Assembly (NCBI RefSeq): GCF_014197755.1
Contig: NZ_JACIGE010000010.1
Location: 113,267-177,266 of the forward strand
Direction of reading: 5' to 3'
DNA length: 64,000 bases
Source: Rhodocyclus tenuis
GTDB taxonomy: Bacteria; Pseudomonadota; Gammaproteobacteria; Burkholderiales; Rhodocyclaceae
Part shown: piece by piece, positions 49,540 through 58,797 of the stretch
Numbering within the stretch: position 1 is the stretch's first letter
Layout of the letters: every line of letters starts with the position of its first letter
Notes under the pieces: generated by a model
Seen by the model: the letters and a program-made list of their open reading frames with translations, nothing else
Told to the model about the DNA's origin: nothing
Database searches by the model: none
Position numbers and translations under genes: made by a program

Positions 49540-50879
49540 TGCCGGCGATATCGCTCTACCGATATCAAAAGCGCTGGCTGGCTGACCGCTCGCGCTTCAA
49601 GATCGGTATGTTTGCCCGCCAGACCGGCAAGACGTTCACGACGACGCTGGAGCTGGTCGATGACTGCTACGAGGTCGAGGCTGCCGGCGGCCGCACGCGC
49701 TGGGTGATCCTCTCGCGCGGCGAGCGCCAGGCCAAGGAGGCGATTGAAGAAGGCGTCAAGAAGCACTGCAAGGCGTATTCGCTCGGCGTGCAGACGATCG
49801 AGGGCGAGTTCCGCAGCGAGTCGGGTGAGCGTTACAGCATGCTCGACGTGGTGCTGCCCGGCGGGTCGCGGATCACGGCGTTACCGGCGAACCCGGACAC
49901 GGCGCGCGGCTTCTCGGCGAACGTCTTTCTCGACGAGTTCGCCTTTCATGCCGACAGCCGCAAGATCTGGACGGCGCTGTTTCCGGTGATCTCCAACGGC
50001 TGGAAGCTGCGCGTCACGTCGACGCCGAACGGCAAGGGAAACAAGTTCTACGAGCTGATGACGGACGCCAAGCTTGCCGAGGTGTGGTCTCGCCACCAGG
50101 TCGATATCTATCAGGCCGTCGCCGATGGGTTGCCACGCAACATCGACGAAATGAAGCTTGCGCTCAACGATGACGATGCCTGGTCGCAGGAATTCGAGCT
50201 CAAGTGGCTTGACGAGGCGTCGGCCTGGCTGTCGTGGGATCTGATCGATGGCGTCGAGCACGATGGCGCCGGGCGGCCAGAGGCTTATACCGGCGGGCCG
50301 TGTTACGTCGGTGTCGATATCGCCGCGCGTAACGACCTCTTTGTCATTTGGGTGATCGAGCTGGTTGGCGATGTCTACTGGACTCGGGAGGTTATTGTCC
50401 GTCGGCGCATCAAGTTTGCCGAGCAGGACGCGCTACTCGATGACGTGTTCGCCCGCTACTGCGTGTTGCGCTGCTGCATGGACCAGACGGGCATGGGGGA
50501 AAAGCCCGTCGAGGATGCAAAGGCTCGGCACGGATCGATGCGCGTCGAAGGCGTGCTGTTTACTGCCCCCGCAAAACTCTCGATGGCCACCCGCGGCAAG
50601 GAGTCGTTCGAAGACCGCAAGATCCGCATCCCGCTCGGCGATCGCGAGATGCGCTCCGACCTTCACAAGCTGCAGAAGATCAGCGGGCCAACCGGCGCGC
50701 CACGCTTTGTTGCCGACTCCGACGCCGCCGGCCACGCTGACCGCGCCTGGGCGTGCTTTCTGGCGCTTACCGCGGCGGATGTTGCAACGCCTCCGCCGGC
50801 CGGAGATACGGTCGAGGCTGATGAAGACACTTATCGGTCGGAGCGCGCTGCGCGTAGCAAGTCCTCGCGGCGGCGGTGA
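49539..50879 (+). CDS. Terminase large subunit (Mu gp28-like)
   Basis: 446 residues. The ATPase part has MFARQTGKTFTTTLELV (Walker A near 23-31), a Walker B-type NVFLDEFAFH (about 126-135) and a coupling motif (LRVTSTPNGKGNKFYEL). An RNase-H-like nuclease follows, with CYVGVDIAARNDLFVIWVIE. It cuts and pumps DNA into the procapsid. Transposable phages package by headful from integrated DNA. The order gp27, gp28, portal, minor head is as in Mu. Confidence 0.92.
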   Translation: MPAISLYRYQKRWLADRSRFKIGMFARQTGKTFTTTLELVDDCYEVEAAGGRTRWVILSRGERQAKEAIEEGVKKHCKAYSLGVQTIEGEFRSESGERYSMLDVVLPGGSRITALPANPDTARGFSANVFLDEFAFHADSRKIWTALFPVISNGWKLRVTSTPNGKGNKFYELMTDAKLAEVWSRHQVDIYQAVADGLPRNIDEMKLALNDDDAWSQEFELKWLDEASAWLSWDLIDGVEHDGAGRPEAYTGGPCYVGVDIAARNDLFVIWVIELVGDVYWTREVIVRRRIKFAEQDALLDDVFARYCVLRCCMDQTGMGEKPVEDAKARHGSMRVEGVLFTAPAKLSMATRGKESFEDRKIRIPLGDREMRSDLHKLQKISGPTGAPRFVADSDAAGHADRAWACFLALTAADVATPPPAGDTVEADEDTYRSERAARSKSSRRR

Positions 50880-50993
50880 TGCGTCCTGCGCGCCATCGGC
50901 GGGCGCCAGCTGCGCCGGATGCCCACGCCGTTCGGTGGTCGATGGCTGTAAATGTTTATAAATCGTTCTGAGTAGCATCCGGAGGCAAGGCAG

Positions 50994-52418
50994 ATGGGTC
51001 TGATACAGGGGTTGATCGATATCTTGAGGCGGTCACGGTCGAGCGAGGGTGCAAGCGACGAAAAAACCGTCGCCCTGCGCGAGGCCGCCGGCGCGACGAT
51101 CGATGACGAGGAAGATGGCTGGCGCCGCCTGTCCGGTGACGCGCAGCGCGATTTGTCGCCACTCAGCCAGGCTCGCATGCAGGAAACGGCCGTTTATCTG
51201 TGGGACGGCAATCTGCTCGCCAATCGCATCGTCGAATTGCCGCTGGCGTATCTACTTGCAGGAGGCGTGAAATTGCGCAGCGAGGATTCAGGGCTGCAAC
51301 CGGCTATCGATCGCTTTTGGTCTGATCCGATCAACAGCATGGACCTGAAGCTGCCCAAGAAGGTGCGCGAGTTGGCTCTGTATGGCGAGCAGTGCTGGCC
51401 AGCTTTCGTCAATGAGGTGGATGGGCATGTGCGGCTCGGGTATCTCGACCCGTCGCTGATTGCCACTGTCGTCGTCGATCCGGACAACCCCGAACAGGCG
51501 ATCGGCATCGTCACCGTCAAGGACAAGCGCGGCGCCGCTCGCCGCTACCGTGTGATTGTGAACGGCCCGGAGGATGTCTTTACCGAGCGCACACGCGAGA
51601 TACGCGCCTCATTCACCGACGGCGACTGCTTCTTCTTCACGGTGAACGATCTGTCAAACGGTCGGCGGGGCCGCTCTGATCTGCGCGCGCCGGCGGACTG
51701 GGTCGATGCATACGATCAGTTTTTGTTCGGAGAGCTCGACCGGGCAAACTTCCTGCGGGCATTCGTGTGGGACGTCGAGCTCACTGGCGCGGACGCCGAC
51801 AAGGTAAAGCAGCGCTCGAAAGAGATACAGGCGCCACGGCCCGGCAGCGTGCGCGTGCACAACGAGTCGGAAAAATGGAGTGCGGTTTCGCCAAACCTGC
51901 AGGCGGCAGACTCGGGTGAGGCCGCCCGGCTTTTCCGTAACCACGCACTTGGCGGCGCCACGATCCCCGAACACTGGTTTGGCGGTGGCGGTGACGTCAA
52001 CCGAGCAACAGGCGAGTCGATGGGCGAGCCGACATTCAAGATATTTTCGATGCGCCAGCGGACGCTGAAACACATTCTTGAATGCGTCGGTCGTTACGTC
52101 ATCCGGCAGAAGATCATCGCGGAAACTGCTGCGGAGCCGGAGTGGGACGATCCAAGACTCAAAGTCGAGGCGGTCTTCCCGGAAATGACGGCGCGAGACA
52201 CGACGAAGTACGCGGCGGCGCTGCAGCAGGCGGTCGTCGCGGTGGCGCTGGCGGTAGACAAGAAGCTGCTCACGCTGGATAAGGCGCTGGCGTTGATCGC
52301 GGCGATCGCCGGGCGGCTCGGTGTCGACATTGATCCGGCGAGAGAACTGGCGGCAGTCGCTGAGAAGGCTGCGGAGAGCGATGCTGGTGATGTTTACACA
52401 ACGGCATCGCGCGCCTAG
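50994..52418 (+). CDS. Portal protein
   Basis: ATG 50994 has GGAGG about ten bases upstream. The 474 residues show portal-type segments: YLWDGNLLANRIVELPLAYL, LGYLDPSLIATVVVDPDNPE and MGEPTFKIFSMRQRTLKHIL. It forms the dodecameric DNA gate of the head. It resembles the DUF1073-like (HI1409) portals more than Mu gp29. The gene stands 115 bases after the terminase, a gap that includes an AT-rich GTTTATAAAT at 50954. Confidence 0.85.
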   Translation: MGLIQGLIDILRRSRSSEGASDEKTVALREAAGATIDDEEDGWRRLSGDAQRDLSPLSQARMQETAVYLWDGNLLANRIVELPLAYLLAGGVKLRSEDSGLQPAIDRFWSDPINSMDLKLPKKVRELALYGEQCWPAFVNEVDGHVRLGYLDPSLIATVVVDPDNPEQAIGIVTVKDKRGAARRYRVIVNGPEDVFTERTREIRASFTDGDCFFFTVNDLSNGRRGRSDLRAPADWVDAYDQFLFGELDRANFLRAFVWDVELTGADADKVKQRSKEIQAPRPGSVRVHNESEKWSAVSPNLQAADSGEAARLFRNHALGGATIPEHWFGGGGDVNRATGESMGEPTFKIFSMRQRTLKHILECVGRYVIRQKIIAETAAEPEWDDPRLKVEAVFPEMTARDTTKYAAALQQAVVAVALAVDKKLLTLDKALALIAAIAGRLGVDIDPARELAAVAEKAAESDAGDVYTTASRA

Positions 52419-52424
52419 TCGCTG

Positions 52425-53264
52425 ATGAGCAGCGCTGACAAAGCCGCCGGCAAGGCGGTGCACGATGTGCTCGAGCTACGGACTCGTCTGATCAACGACA
52501 CCGCCGGTGAGATCCGGACGCTCCTGCAGACGGCATCTGTTGAGATTGCCAAGGTGCTGCAATCTCAACCCGGGGATTATGCGCGCTGGTATTTGCCGGC
52601 GCTCCAAGCGGAAATTGACAGGGTGTTACGTGTTACGGCCGCTACCGCTGCGGGCGCCGTCGAGAGTGGGTTGTCAGAGTCGATCAGTGCTGGCCGGGAT
52701 ATGATCGATCGACCGATTGCCGCTGGGTTGCCGAATCTGGCGGCGGCGCTGCCGATCATCAGCGTTCCCCAGCTCGAGGCGATGCGGGCGTTCGCGACGT
52801 CCAAGATATCGGGCATCACGATTGCCGCCGCCGACGCGATCAACACGCAGCTCGGCCTGGTGATGATCGGCGGGCAGTCGCCATACGAGGCAGTGGTGGC
52901 GATTACCGATCTGCTGCAGGAAGAGACGACTCAGCGTGGGGTGATGATCGTGCGTACTCAGCTCGCGCAGGCTTACTCGACTGCCGGTCAGTCGCGCATG
53001 GACCAGACGCTGGAGTACGTCCCGGACTTGCAAAAGAGGTGGCTGGCGTCGAGGAAGGCGAATCCGCGCCAAAATCATCAGCTGATCGCTCATCAGTTGC
53101 GTCCTGCAGGGATGCCGTTTGACGTGCCGACGAAGAACGGCACGATCAAGATGATGTGCCCACACGATCCGACCGCGCCGGCTGGCGAGATCATCAACTG
53201 CGGCTGCTGCGCCGTGCCGGTTGTTCCCGGATGGGAATCTCGGCTGCCGAAGTATGCGGATTGA
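52425..53264 (+). CDS. Minor head protein (Mu F/SPP1 gp7-like)
   Basis: 279 residues. The C-terminal part has VMIVRTQLAQAYSTAGQSRM, KRWLASRKANPRQNHQLIAH and CPHDPTAPAGEIINCGC, the usual Phage_Mu_F/gp7 pattern in which the NCGC end is conserved. The protein attaches to the portal inside the procapsid. It follows the portal by six bases. A predicted late promoter lies right after it. Confidence 0.85.
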   Translation: MSSADKAAGKAVHDVLELRTRLINDTAGEIRTLLQTASVEIAKVLQSQPGDYARWYLPALQAEIDRVLRVTAATAAGAVESGLSESISAGRDMIDRPIAAGLPNLAAALPIISVPQLEAMRAFATSKISGITIAAADAINTQLGLVMIGGQSPYEAVVAITDLLQEETTQRGVMIVRTQLAQAYSTAGQSRMDQTLEYVPDLQKRWLASRKANPRQNHQLIAHQLRPAGMPFDVPTKNGTIKMMCPHDPTAPAGEIINCGCCAVPVVPGWESRLPKYAD

Positions 53265-53278
53265 TGGCTCGGCCGCGA

Positions 53279-53318
53279 AAACCTAAAACTCTTTAATCGC
53301 TCGCATCGCGCGCGCGCG
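53279..53318 (+). promoter_or_regulatory. Predicted late promoter copy 2 (capsid operon)
   Basis: It repeats the 43049-43090 block: AACCTAAAAC, then CTTTAATCG and alternating CG. It lies 15 bases after the minor head gene and about 40 bases before the next start. The position fits the Mu P(I) promoter before the protease-scaffold gene. Confidence 0.6.
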
Positions 53319-53356
53319 GCAGTCTGGCACCTGTTCAACACCAACAGGAGTCCAGG

Positions 53357-53581
53357 ATGGCAACCGCACTTACCGCCGCCGATGCGGCAAAGCTGGTCAA
53401 GCGTCGTGTCCCCGTAGTCAAGGAGGGGAAACCCACGGCCGAACTGACCGACAAGGCAGTGAGCGCCAAAGAGGTGCTCGATTTCCGCGTCGATGAGCAA
53501 CAAGGCATCGTCGTGGTCGTCACGACCGACGGGCAGAAGCTGCAGGGCGATCTGCAGGCCAAGCCGCAGGCGGACAAGTAA
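53357..53581 (+). CDS. Small capsid-operon protein
   Basis: 74 residues; ATG 53357 has AGGAG nearby. AADAAKLVKRRVPVVKEGKP, then VLDFRVDEQQGIVVVVTTDG, resembles a small alpha/beta protein. It is the first gene after the predicted late promoter and three bases before the protease-capsid fusion. A role as scaffold or decoration protein is possible. Confidence 0.65.
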   Translation: MATALTAADAAKLVKRRVPVVKEGKPTAELTDKAVSAKEVLDFRVDEQQGIVVVVTTDGQKLQGDLQAKPQADK

Positions 53582-53584
53582 GCC

Positions 53585-55891
53585 ATGCGCGTGATTCCCG
53601 CGAACGGTATTCGGGGCCAAGTCGCCCTGCGCGAAGCGGCGGAAGTGGTCAGCGAGTGGCGTCAGATCATGGAGCTGGTGCGTGACGCGATTCGCAGGAC
53701 TTTTGCGTCGCAAGTGCCAAGCGGTGAAGCGCCGTGGGTCGGTCTCGAAGCGATGTACCCCGACCGCGCGGTTATCGAAATCGACGGCAAGTACTGGGCC
53801 TACCCCTACACGCTCGACGGCAACACGGTAACGCTTGGCGTGCCGGTTCAGGTGCTGGAAACCTACGTGCCGATCAAGGAGGCTGAGCCCGGCTTCGCCG
53901 CCGGCGCATTCATCGAGGCGATCAGTGGCGACAACGCGGCCGCCTCGGGCAAGTGGCTGATCCGCGTGATCCGCGCCGGTCTCTCTGCCAACGATGTCTT
54001 CTATCCGGATGCGGTGCTGCGTGAAGCCGTCCCCTTGTTCAATGGAGCCCGCGTCTTCATGAAGAGCGATGCGGAGCACATCAAGGGCGCCGGCAAGGAT
54101 GTGCGCAATCTCATCGGCGGACTGGCGCAGGCCGAATTCGTCGAGGGTGCCGGGGCTGACCAAGGCGAGATCCGGGCGGTCTTCACGCTGATCGAGGCAG
54201 AAGGGGCTGAGGCTGTGAAGCTGCGGGAGGCCTACGACCGCGGCCTTGCCGGCCTGTTCGGGTTTTCGATCGACGCGTCCGGCGCGGCGAAAGCGGACAT
54301 GCGCGAAGGCAAGAAGGTCCGCGTTGCGCGCTCAATCACGCAAGTGCAGTCAGTTGATCTGATCGTCGAGCCCGGGGCGGGCGGCGAGCTGATTCGTTTG
54401 GTCGAGGCCGCCCCGGCTACCCCCCACGAGGAGAATGAAATGGGTTTGCGTCAGAAGATGATCGAAGCGATCGCGGCCAAGCGGCCGGGATATACGGGCG
54501 AAGGCGTCAGCGACGAGCAGCTTGAAACCGATTACCGGGAGGCCGTCGCCGGAACCCAGTTTCGCAGCGGTCAGGAGGTATCGGGGAAGGATGCTCTGGC
54601 CGCTGTGCGTCTGGTTGAAGCGCGTTTCGAAGCTCGCGTCATGATCGGCGGCTCTACGCTGCCGCAGGTGGCCAAGGACAAGCTGCTGTCTCGCTTTGCT
54701 GAGGCCAAGGATGTTTTCGCTGTTGTCGATGTGCAGAAGGCGATCGACGACGAGCGCGCTTATCTGGCGAAGTTCACCGAATCCGGCCGAGTCGTTATTC
54801 CGGGGCTGGACATCGAGGTCGAGGACCGTTCGGTGAAGATGGCGAGCATGCTCGACGCTTTCTTCGACCCGACGCACAAGGACCATGAACAGACGCAGAG
54901 CTTCCGCGAGTGCTACGGCCAGCTGACCGGCGACTTCCGTGTGACGGGCCGCATCGAAGACTGCGACCGCACGCGGATGGCCGAATCTTTTGGCGCCGTC
55001 TTTCGCGAGTCGGTTGACACGGCTGGCTTTGCCAATGTGCTCGGCAACTCGTTGCGCCGCGCGATGCTGTCGAATTACCGAGCCGCTGTCGACTTCCAGG
55101 CGTGGAAGCAGATCGTCAATATCGTGCCGATCAACGATTTCCGCTCGAACGAGCGTGTGCGCTACGGCGGGTACGGTGATTTGCCGGCGGTCGCGGAAAA
55201 AGGCGCGTACACGGCGCTGACGACGCCGACCGACGAGAAGGCGTCCTATGCGGTGACCAAGCGTGGCGGCACTGAAGCGGTCTCACTCGAAGCGATCCGC
55301 AACGACGACGTCGGCGCGATTCGCCAGGTGCCGATCCGCATGGGGCGGTCGGCAGCGAGGACGCTCGCGAAGTTCGTCTTCGACTTCCTGCGTACCAATC
55401 CGACGATCTACGACACGCTGACGCTTTTCCATGCGACGCACGGGAACCTCTTCACCGCCGCGCTCGATGCCACGACGTTCAATGCGCATCGTCTGGCGAT
55501 GATGAAGCAGACCGAGATCGGGTCGCTCGACCGCCTTGGCATCGCACCGTCGTTCCTGGTCGTGCCGGTCGAGCTGCAGGACGCGGCTGTCAATCTGTTC
55601 AACCGCTCGACGAACCTGGACAAGACGTTCATCCAGTCGCTGGCGCCGACGATCATTCCGGTCTGGTACTGGACCGATGCCAACGACTGGTGCACCGCCG
55701 CCAACCCGCTCGACATTCCGGGTATCGAGATCGGCTTCCTCGACGGCAAACAGGAGCCGGACATGTTCGTCCAGGACATGCCGACGGTGGGCAGCCTGTT
55801 CAGCAACGATCAGGTCACCTACAAGCTCCGCCATGTCTATGGCGGCAATGTGACCGACTTCCGCGGGTTCACGAAGGCCGTCGTGCCGTAA
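53585..55891 (+). CDS. Prohead protease-major capsid protein fusion
   Basis: 768 residues. Residues about 60-290 hold a protease-like domain (AVIEIDGKYWAYPYTLDGNT, WLIRVIRAGLSANDVFYPDA, VPLFNGARVFMK, GLAGLFGFSIDASG), and a new domain begins around 295 (EENEMGLRQKMIEAIAAKR). The C-terminal 330 residues are a capsid fold with VNIVPINDFRSNERVRYGGY, RTLAKFVFDFLRTNPTIYD and PSFLVVPVELQDAAVNLF. Protease and capsid are separate in Mu (I and T); fusions are known in some phages. The scaffold may be the linker about 290-440. Confidence 0.85.
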   Translation: MRVIPANGIRGQVALREAAEVVSEWRQIMELVRDAIRRTFASQVPSGEAPWVGLEAMYPDRAVIEIDGKYWAYPYTLDGNTVTLGVPVQVLETYVPIKEAEPGFAAGAFIEAISGDNAAASGKWLIRVIRAGLSANDVFYPDAVLREAVPLFNGARVFMKSDAEHIKGAGKDVRNLIGGLAQAEFVEGAGADQGEIRAVFTLIEAEGAEAVKLREAYDRGLAGLFGFSIDASGAAKADMREGKKVRVARSITQVQSVDLIVEPGAGGELIRLVEAAPATPHEENEMGLRQKMIEAIAAKRPGYTGEGVSDEQLETDYREAVAGTQFRSGQEVSGKDALAAVRLVEARFEARVMIGGSTLPQVAKDKLLSRFAEAKDVFAVVDVQKAIDDERAYLAKFTESGRVVIPGLDIEVEDRSVKMASMLDAFFDPTHKDHEQTQSFRECYGQLTGDFRVTGRIEDCDRTRMAESFGAVFRESVDTAGFANVLGNSLRRAMLSNYRAAVDFQAWKQIVNIVPINDFRSNERVRYGGYGDLPAVAEKGAYTALTTPTDEKASYAVTKRGGTEAVSLEAIRNDDVGAIRQVPIRMGRSAARTLAKFVFDFLRTNPTIYDTLTLFHATHGNLFTAALDATTFNAHRLAMMKQTEIGSLDRLGIAPSFLVVPVELQDAAVNLFNRSTNLDKTFIQSLAPTIIPVWYWTDANDWCTAANPLDIPGIEIGFLDGKQEPDMFVQDMPTVGSLFSNDQVTYKLRHVYGGNVTDFRGFTKAVVP

Positions 55892-55976
55892 TTCCCTGGC
55901 CCCCCGGAATCGGGGGCATTTGCGCGGCAGCTGCCCGGCCGGAGATTGCTCCGGCCGGGCTAGGACCATAAAGATC

Positions 55977-56651
55977 ATGGCAATTTTCGACCTCCAATCT
56001 CTCATCGACGACCTGGTACCCGATACCTCGGGGCGCATCACGCCCGCCAAGGTTGATCGCGCGCTGGCGTCGGCGGTGGTCCGTTATGGCAAGGACCGGC
56101 CGCGCGTGTTGGTGGAGGATGTCGTTTGCGCTGGCGGAAACGATGTTCCGCTTCCGACGGGATGGGTGTCCGGTGCGTCGCGTCTGCTTGAGCTCGAGAC
56201 GCCGATCGGACAAATGCCTCCGGTACTCATCAGCCAGGAAGACTGGCTGGTGCTGCCGGTGCCGGCCGGCGACGGCATTCGCGTTCGCGACAGCCTCGCT
56301 GCCGGTACTGGCGTGCGAGTCCGGTTCTATGCGCCGCATGTGTTATCCGATGCGGTCGACACTATCCCGGCGCTGGATCGCGAGGCGGTGGCGCACTGGG
56401 CTGGCGCTCTGCTGGCTGATCAGCTCGCCGCGGCGTATGCGGCTAACTCTGAGGCGACGATACAAGCTGATCGCGTTGACCAGACAAGCCCTTCGCGCAC
56501 CTGGCGCAAGCAGGCTGATGTGTATCGCCAGCGCTATTTCGATCTGCTGGGCATCGACCCGAAACTGACCGAGCCGGCCGGGGAAGTTGTGAATCTCGAC
56601 CAAGCGGACAGCCGCGGCCGACCCCGGCTGACACATTGGCGGAATCGCTGA
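55977..56651 (+). CDS. Head-tail connector-like protein
   Basis: ATG 55977 gives 224 residues; a longer frame from 55920 lacks support. MAIFDLQSLIDDLVPDTSGR, TPAKVDRALASAVVRYGKDR and LDREAVAHWAGALLADQLAA recall adaptor proteins encoded after the capsid gene. It ends three bases before the next preferred start. The assignment rests mainly on position and helical content. Confidence 0.6.
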   Translation: MAIFDLQSLIDDLVPDTSGRITPAKVDRALASAVVRYGKDRPRVLVEDVVCAGGNDVPLPTGWVSGASRLLELETPIGQMPPVLISQEDWLVLPVPAGDGIRVRDSLAAGTGVRVRFYAPHVLSDAVDTIPALDREAVAHWAGALLADQLAAAYAANSEATIQADRVDQTSPSRTWRKQADVYRQRYFDLLGIDPKLTEPAGEVVNLDQADSRGRPRLTHWRNR

Positions 56652-56653
56652 CT

Positions 56654-57166
56654 ATGGTCGAGCCCGTTACGTTGGCTGGCTTCGCCGAGGTTGAGGCGTT
56701 GTGGGCAAAAGCACCTGAGATTGCACGTGAGGAGTTTCGCGCGCTGATCTTCAAGGGCGTCAACGCGATGGAAGAGGACGCCAAAAATCTTGTCCCGACA
56801 AATCACGGCTCATTACGAGCCTCGATCTACCACGAGGTTCGAGAGTTCGCGGTGGGGCTTGGTGTCGAGGGGGTCACCGGCACGGCGTCGAACTATGCAA
56901 TCCCGGTCGAGTTGGGCTCGAAGCCGCACACGCCGCCGATTGCGCCTCTGATCGATTGGGCGCAGCAGAAATTCGGGCTCGAAGAGAAGGAAGCTGAAGG
57001 GGTTGCCTTCGCGGTGGCTTATCGGATTGCCCAACGGGGCACGCTTGGTGTCGGCATGTTTCACCGTGCTTTTGCAGCTAACCGCGGGGCTCTGGAGGCC
57101 GGTTCACGTGTGGCGGCGAAGCGCATCGTGGCACGCATGACAGCGATCTCGGGAAAGCCGTCATGA
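56654..57166 (+). CDS. HK97 gp10-like/minor tail protein
   Basis: ATG 56654 gives 170 residues; an in-frame TTG 56636 is possible. EALWAKAPEIAREEFRALIF, then VPTNHGSLRASIYHEVREFA and YAIPVELGSKPHTPPIAPLI are typical of the gp10/head-tail joining family (the residues around SLRASI and VELGSKPHTPP). It is followed by the tail terminator-like gene with a four-base overlap. Confidence 0.78.
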   Translation: MVEPVTLAGFAEVEALWAKAPEIAREEFRALIFKGVNAMEEDAKNLVPTNHGSLRASIYHEVREFAVGLGVEGVTGTASNYAIPVELGSKPHTPPIAPLIDWAQQKFGLEEKEAEGVAFAVAYRIAQRGTLGVGMFHRAFAANRGALEAGSRVAAKRIVARMTAISGKPS

Positions 57167-57630
57167 GTTACCTCGGGGAGGTTCGCGAGGCGATTGCCGT
57201 ACTGCTGCGCGGCATTCCCGACATCGGTCGGGTGCATGACTACGAGCGCTACGCGAAGTCTCTCGATGAGCTGAAAAGCCTTTATGTGGCGGAAATATCC
57301 GGAGCGCCTCAGCTCCGCGGGTGGTTTGTACGGCGGACTGGCGCGACTGAATCAGAACCTTTCGTTGGTCGTCGCGACGTGCGGCACGCCTGGGAGATCC
57401 GGGGCTATATGGCGCTTGCAGATGCGATGGCGAGCGAAAAGGCTTTCGACGAGTTGATCGAGGAGGTACGCGATGGATTTCGTGCAGATAACACCCTGGG
57501 CGGCGTGGTGACGAGCGTTGCGCCGGATGGAGAACAGATTGCCTTGGTTGAGTCCGGCCCCGTGCTTTTTGCGGGTGTGCTTTGTCATGGCGGACGGTTG
57601 CGCTTCACGACTCAGTCGGTATTTGAGTAG
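57163..57630 (+). CDS. Tail terminator-like protein
   Basis: 155 residues. EVREAIAVLLRGIPDIGRVH, RHAWEIRGYMALADAMASEK and FDELIEEVRDGFRADNTLGG give an alpha/beta fold as in gpU-like or minor tail proteins. The position before the tail tube gene fits a terminator. I see no membrane helix or signal peptide. Confidence 0.65.
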   Translation: MSYLGEVREAIAVLLRGIPDIGRVHDYERYAKSLDELKSLYVAEISGAPQLRGWFVRRTGATESEPFVGRRDVRHAWEIRGYMALADAMASEKAFDELIEEVRDGFRADNTLGGVVTSVAPDGEQIALVESGPVLFAGVLCHGGRLRFTTQSVFE

Positions 57631-57657
57631 CTGATGAAAGATCAAAAGGAGGAGTTC

Positions 57658-57849
57658 ATGGGAAAGACCACCGCTTCGGCGGGCAACACGACGGCGCCGC
57701 TGCCGAAAAGTCTGGTGCAAGGCGCGGACGAGGCTCTTGCACACGCGGGCGACGAATACTGGGGCCAGGGCGGCCGGTATGTCGTTGTTGACGGTAAACG
57801 TTTACCGGCCCCGATTGATGAGGTAACGGAGGAGAACGGCAATGGCTAA
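57658..57849 (+). CDS. Small tail-region protein
   Basis: ATG 57658 is preferred over ATG 57634 because AAGGAGGAG stands just before it. It gives 63 residues with the segment GDEYWGQGGRYVVVDGKRLP and an acidic tail. It overlaps the tail tube start by eight bases. Function unknown. Confidence 0.6.
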   Translation: MGKTTASAGNTTAPLPKSLVQGADEALAHAGDEYWGQGGRYVVVDGKRLPAPIDEVTEENGNG

Positions 57850-58789
57850 CGTGTTGGCAAGCCCGCGCAGCTGGGCCAAGAAGGCAATCATCCTCAAGGC
57901 AGAAACAGTCGTGGGGACCGACGCAGCTCCGACAGGAGTTGCGAACTGGATCGAGGCGCGCAATATCAGCTTGACGCCTCTCGACGCTGAGCGCGCCGAC
58001 CGGAACATTCAACTGCCTTACCTGGGCAACTCGGGCAGCATCCTTGTGGGCACCTGGTGCAAGGCGGTGTTCGAAGTTGCGCTTGTGGGCCCTGGTGCCG
58101 CTGGCTCGGCTCCGAAGATTTCCCCGGTGCTGCTCGGCGCCGGCTTCGCGGAGACGATCACGGCCGGCACCTCGGCGGTGTACAACCTGATCTCTTCCGG
58201 CTTCGGCGCCTTTACGGCGTACATCAATGTCGATGGCGTGCGGCACAAGATGGTTGGTGCGCGCGCGAACGTGGCGATATCGATCGCGGCCAAGGGCATC
58301 CCGTTACTGAAGGTGTCGTGCGACTCCGCATATTTGGCGCCGGATACGTTGGCAATGCCGGTAATTGATCGGTCGGGCTGGCCGGTTGAAGAAGCGGTGA
58401 ATGCGACCGCGACGCTGCCGGTAACGATCAACGGCGTGCCACTGGCGTTCTCGTCGCTTGATCTTGATATCGGCAATCAGCTGACGCGCTTCAATCTGCC
58501 CGGACCTCAGGCGGGGGTCGAGATTGTCGATCGCAAGCCGTCCGGGTCGGTGACTGTGCTGGCGCCGAGTCAGGCTACGTTTGACCCGTTTGCGCTGTCG
58601 GTGGCCGGGACGAACGTGACTCTCACGACGACGCACGGTTCTGTTGCGGGCAAGAAGGCGAAGGTCGACGCGAAGGTGCAGATCAGCGGGGTCGACTACG
58701 AAAACATCGATAACGTCGTTGCGTACAAGCTTGCGCTGACGCTGGCACCGGTGGCCGGCAATGACGAATTCGTTTTGACCTATCTGTAG
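57842..58789 (+). CDS. Major tail tube protein
   Basis: 315 residues. WAKKAIILKAETVVGTDAAP, LPYLGNSGSILVGTWCKAVF and GSAPKISPVLLGAGFAETIT match the N-terminal beta domain of siphovirus tail tube proteins; a second domain (about 195-310) is Ig-like. No contractile sheath gene precedes it, which suggests a non-contractile tail. It is followed by the two-frame chaperone gene. Confidence 0.82.
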   Translation: MANVLASPRSWAKKAIILKAETVVGTDAAPTGVANWIEARNISLTPLDAERADRNIQLPYLGNSGSILVGTWCKAVFEVALVGPGAAGSAPKISPVLLGAGFAETITAGTSAVYNLISSGFGAFTAYINVDGVRHKMVGARANVAISIAAKGIPLLKVSCDSAYLAPDTLAMPVIDRSGWPVEEAVNATATLPVTINGVPLAFSSLDLDIGNQLTRFNLPGPQAGVEIVDRKPSGSVTVLAPSQATFDPFALSVAGTNVTLTTTHGSVAGKKAKVDAKVQISGVDYENIDNVVAYKLALTLAPVAGNDEFVLTYL

Positions 58790-58797
58790 GAATTCCC

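Noticed and set aside
42968..50963. GTTTATAAAT at 42968-42977 and 50954-50963 as a shared promoter element
   Set aside because: Only ten bases are common, the distances to the next genes differ (about 125 and 30 bases), and no flanking sequence is shared. It is too weak to claim.
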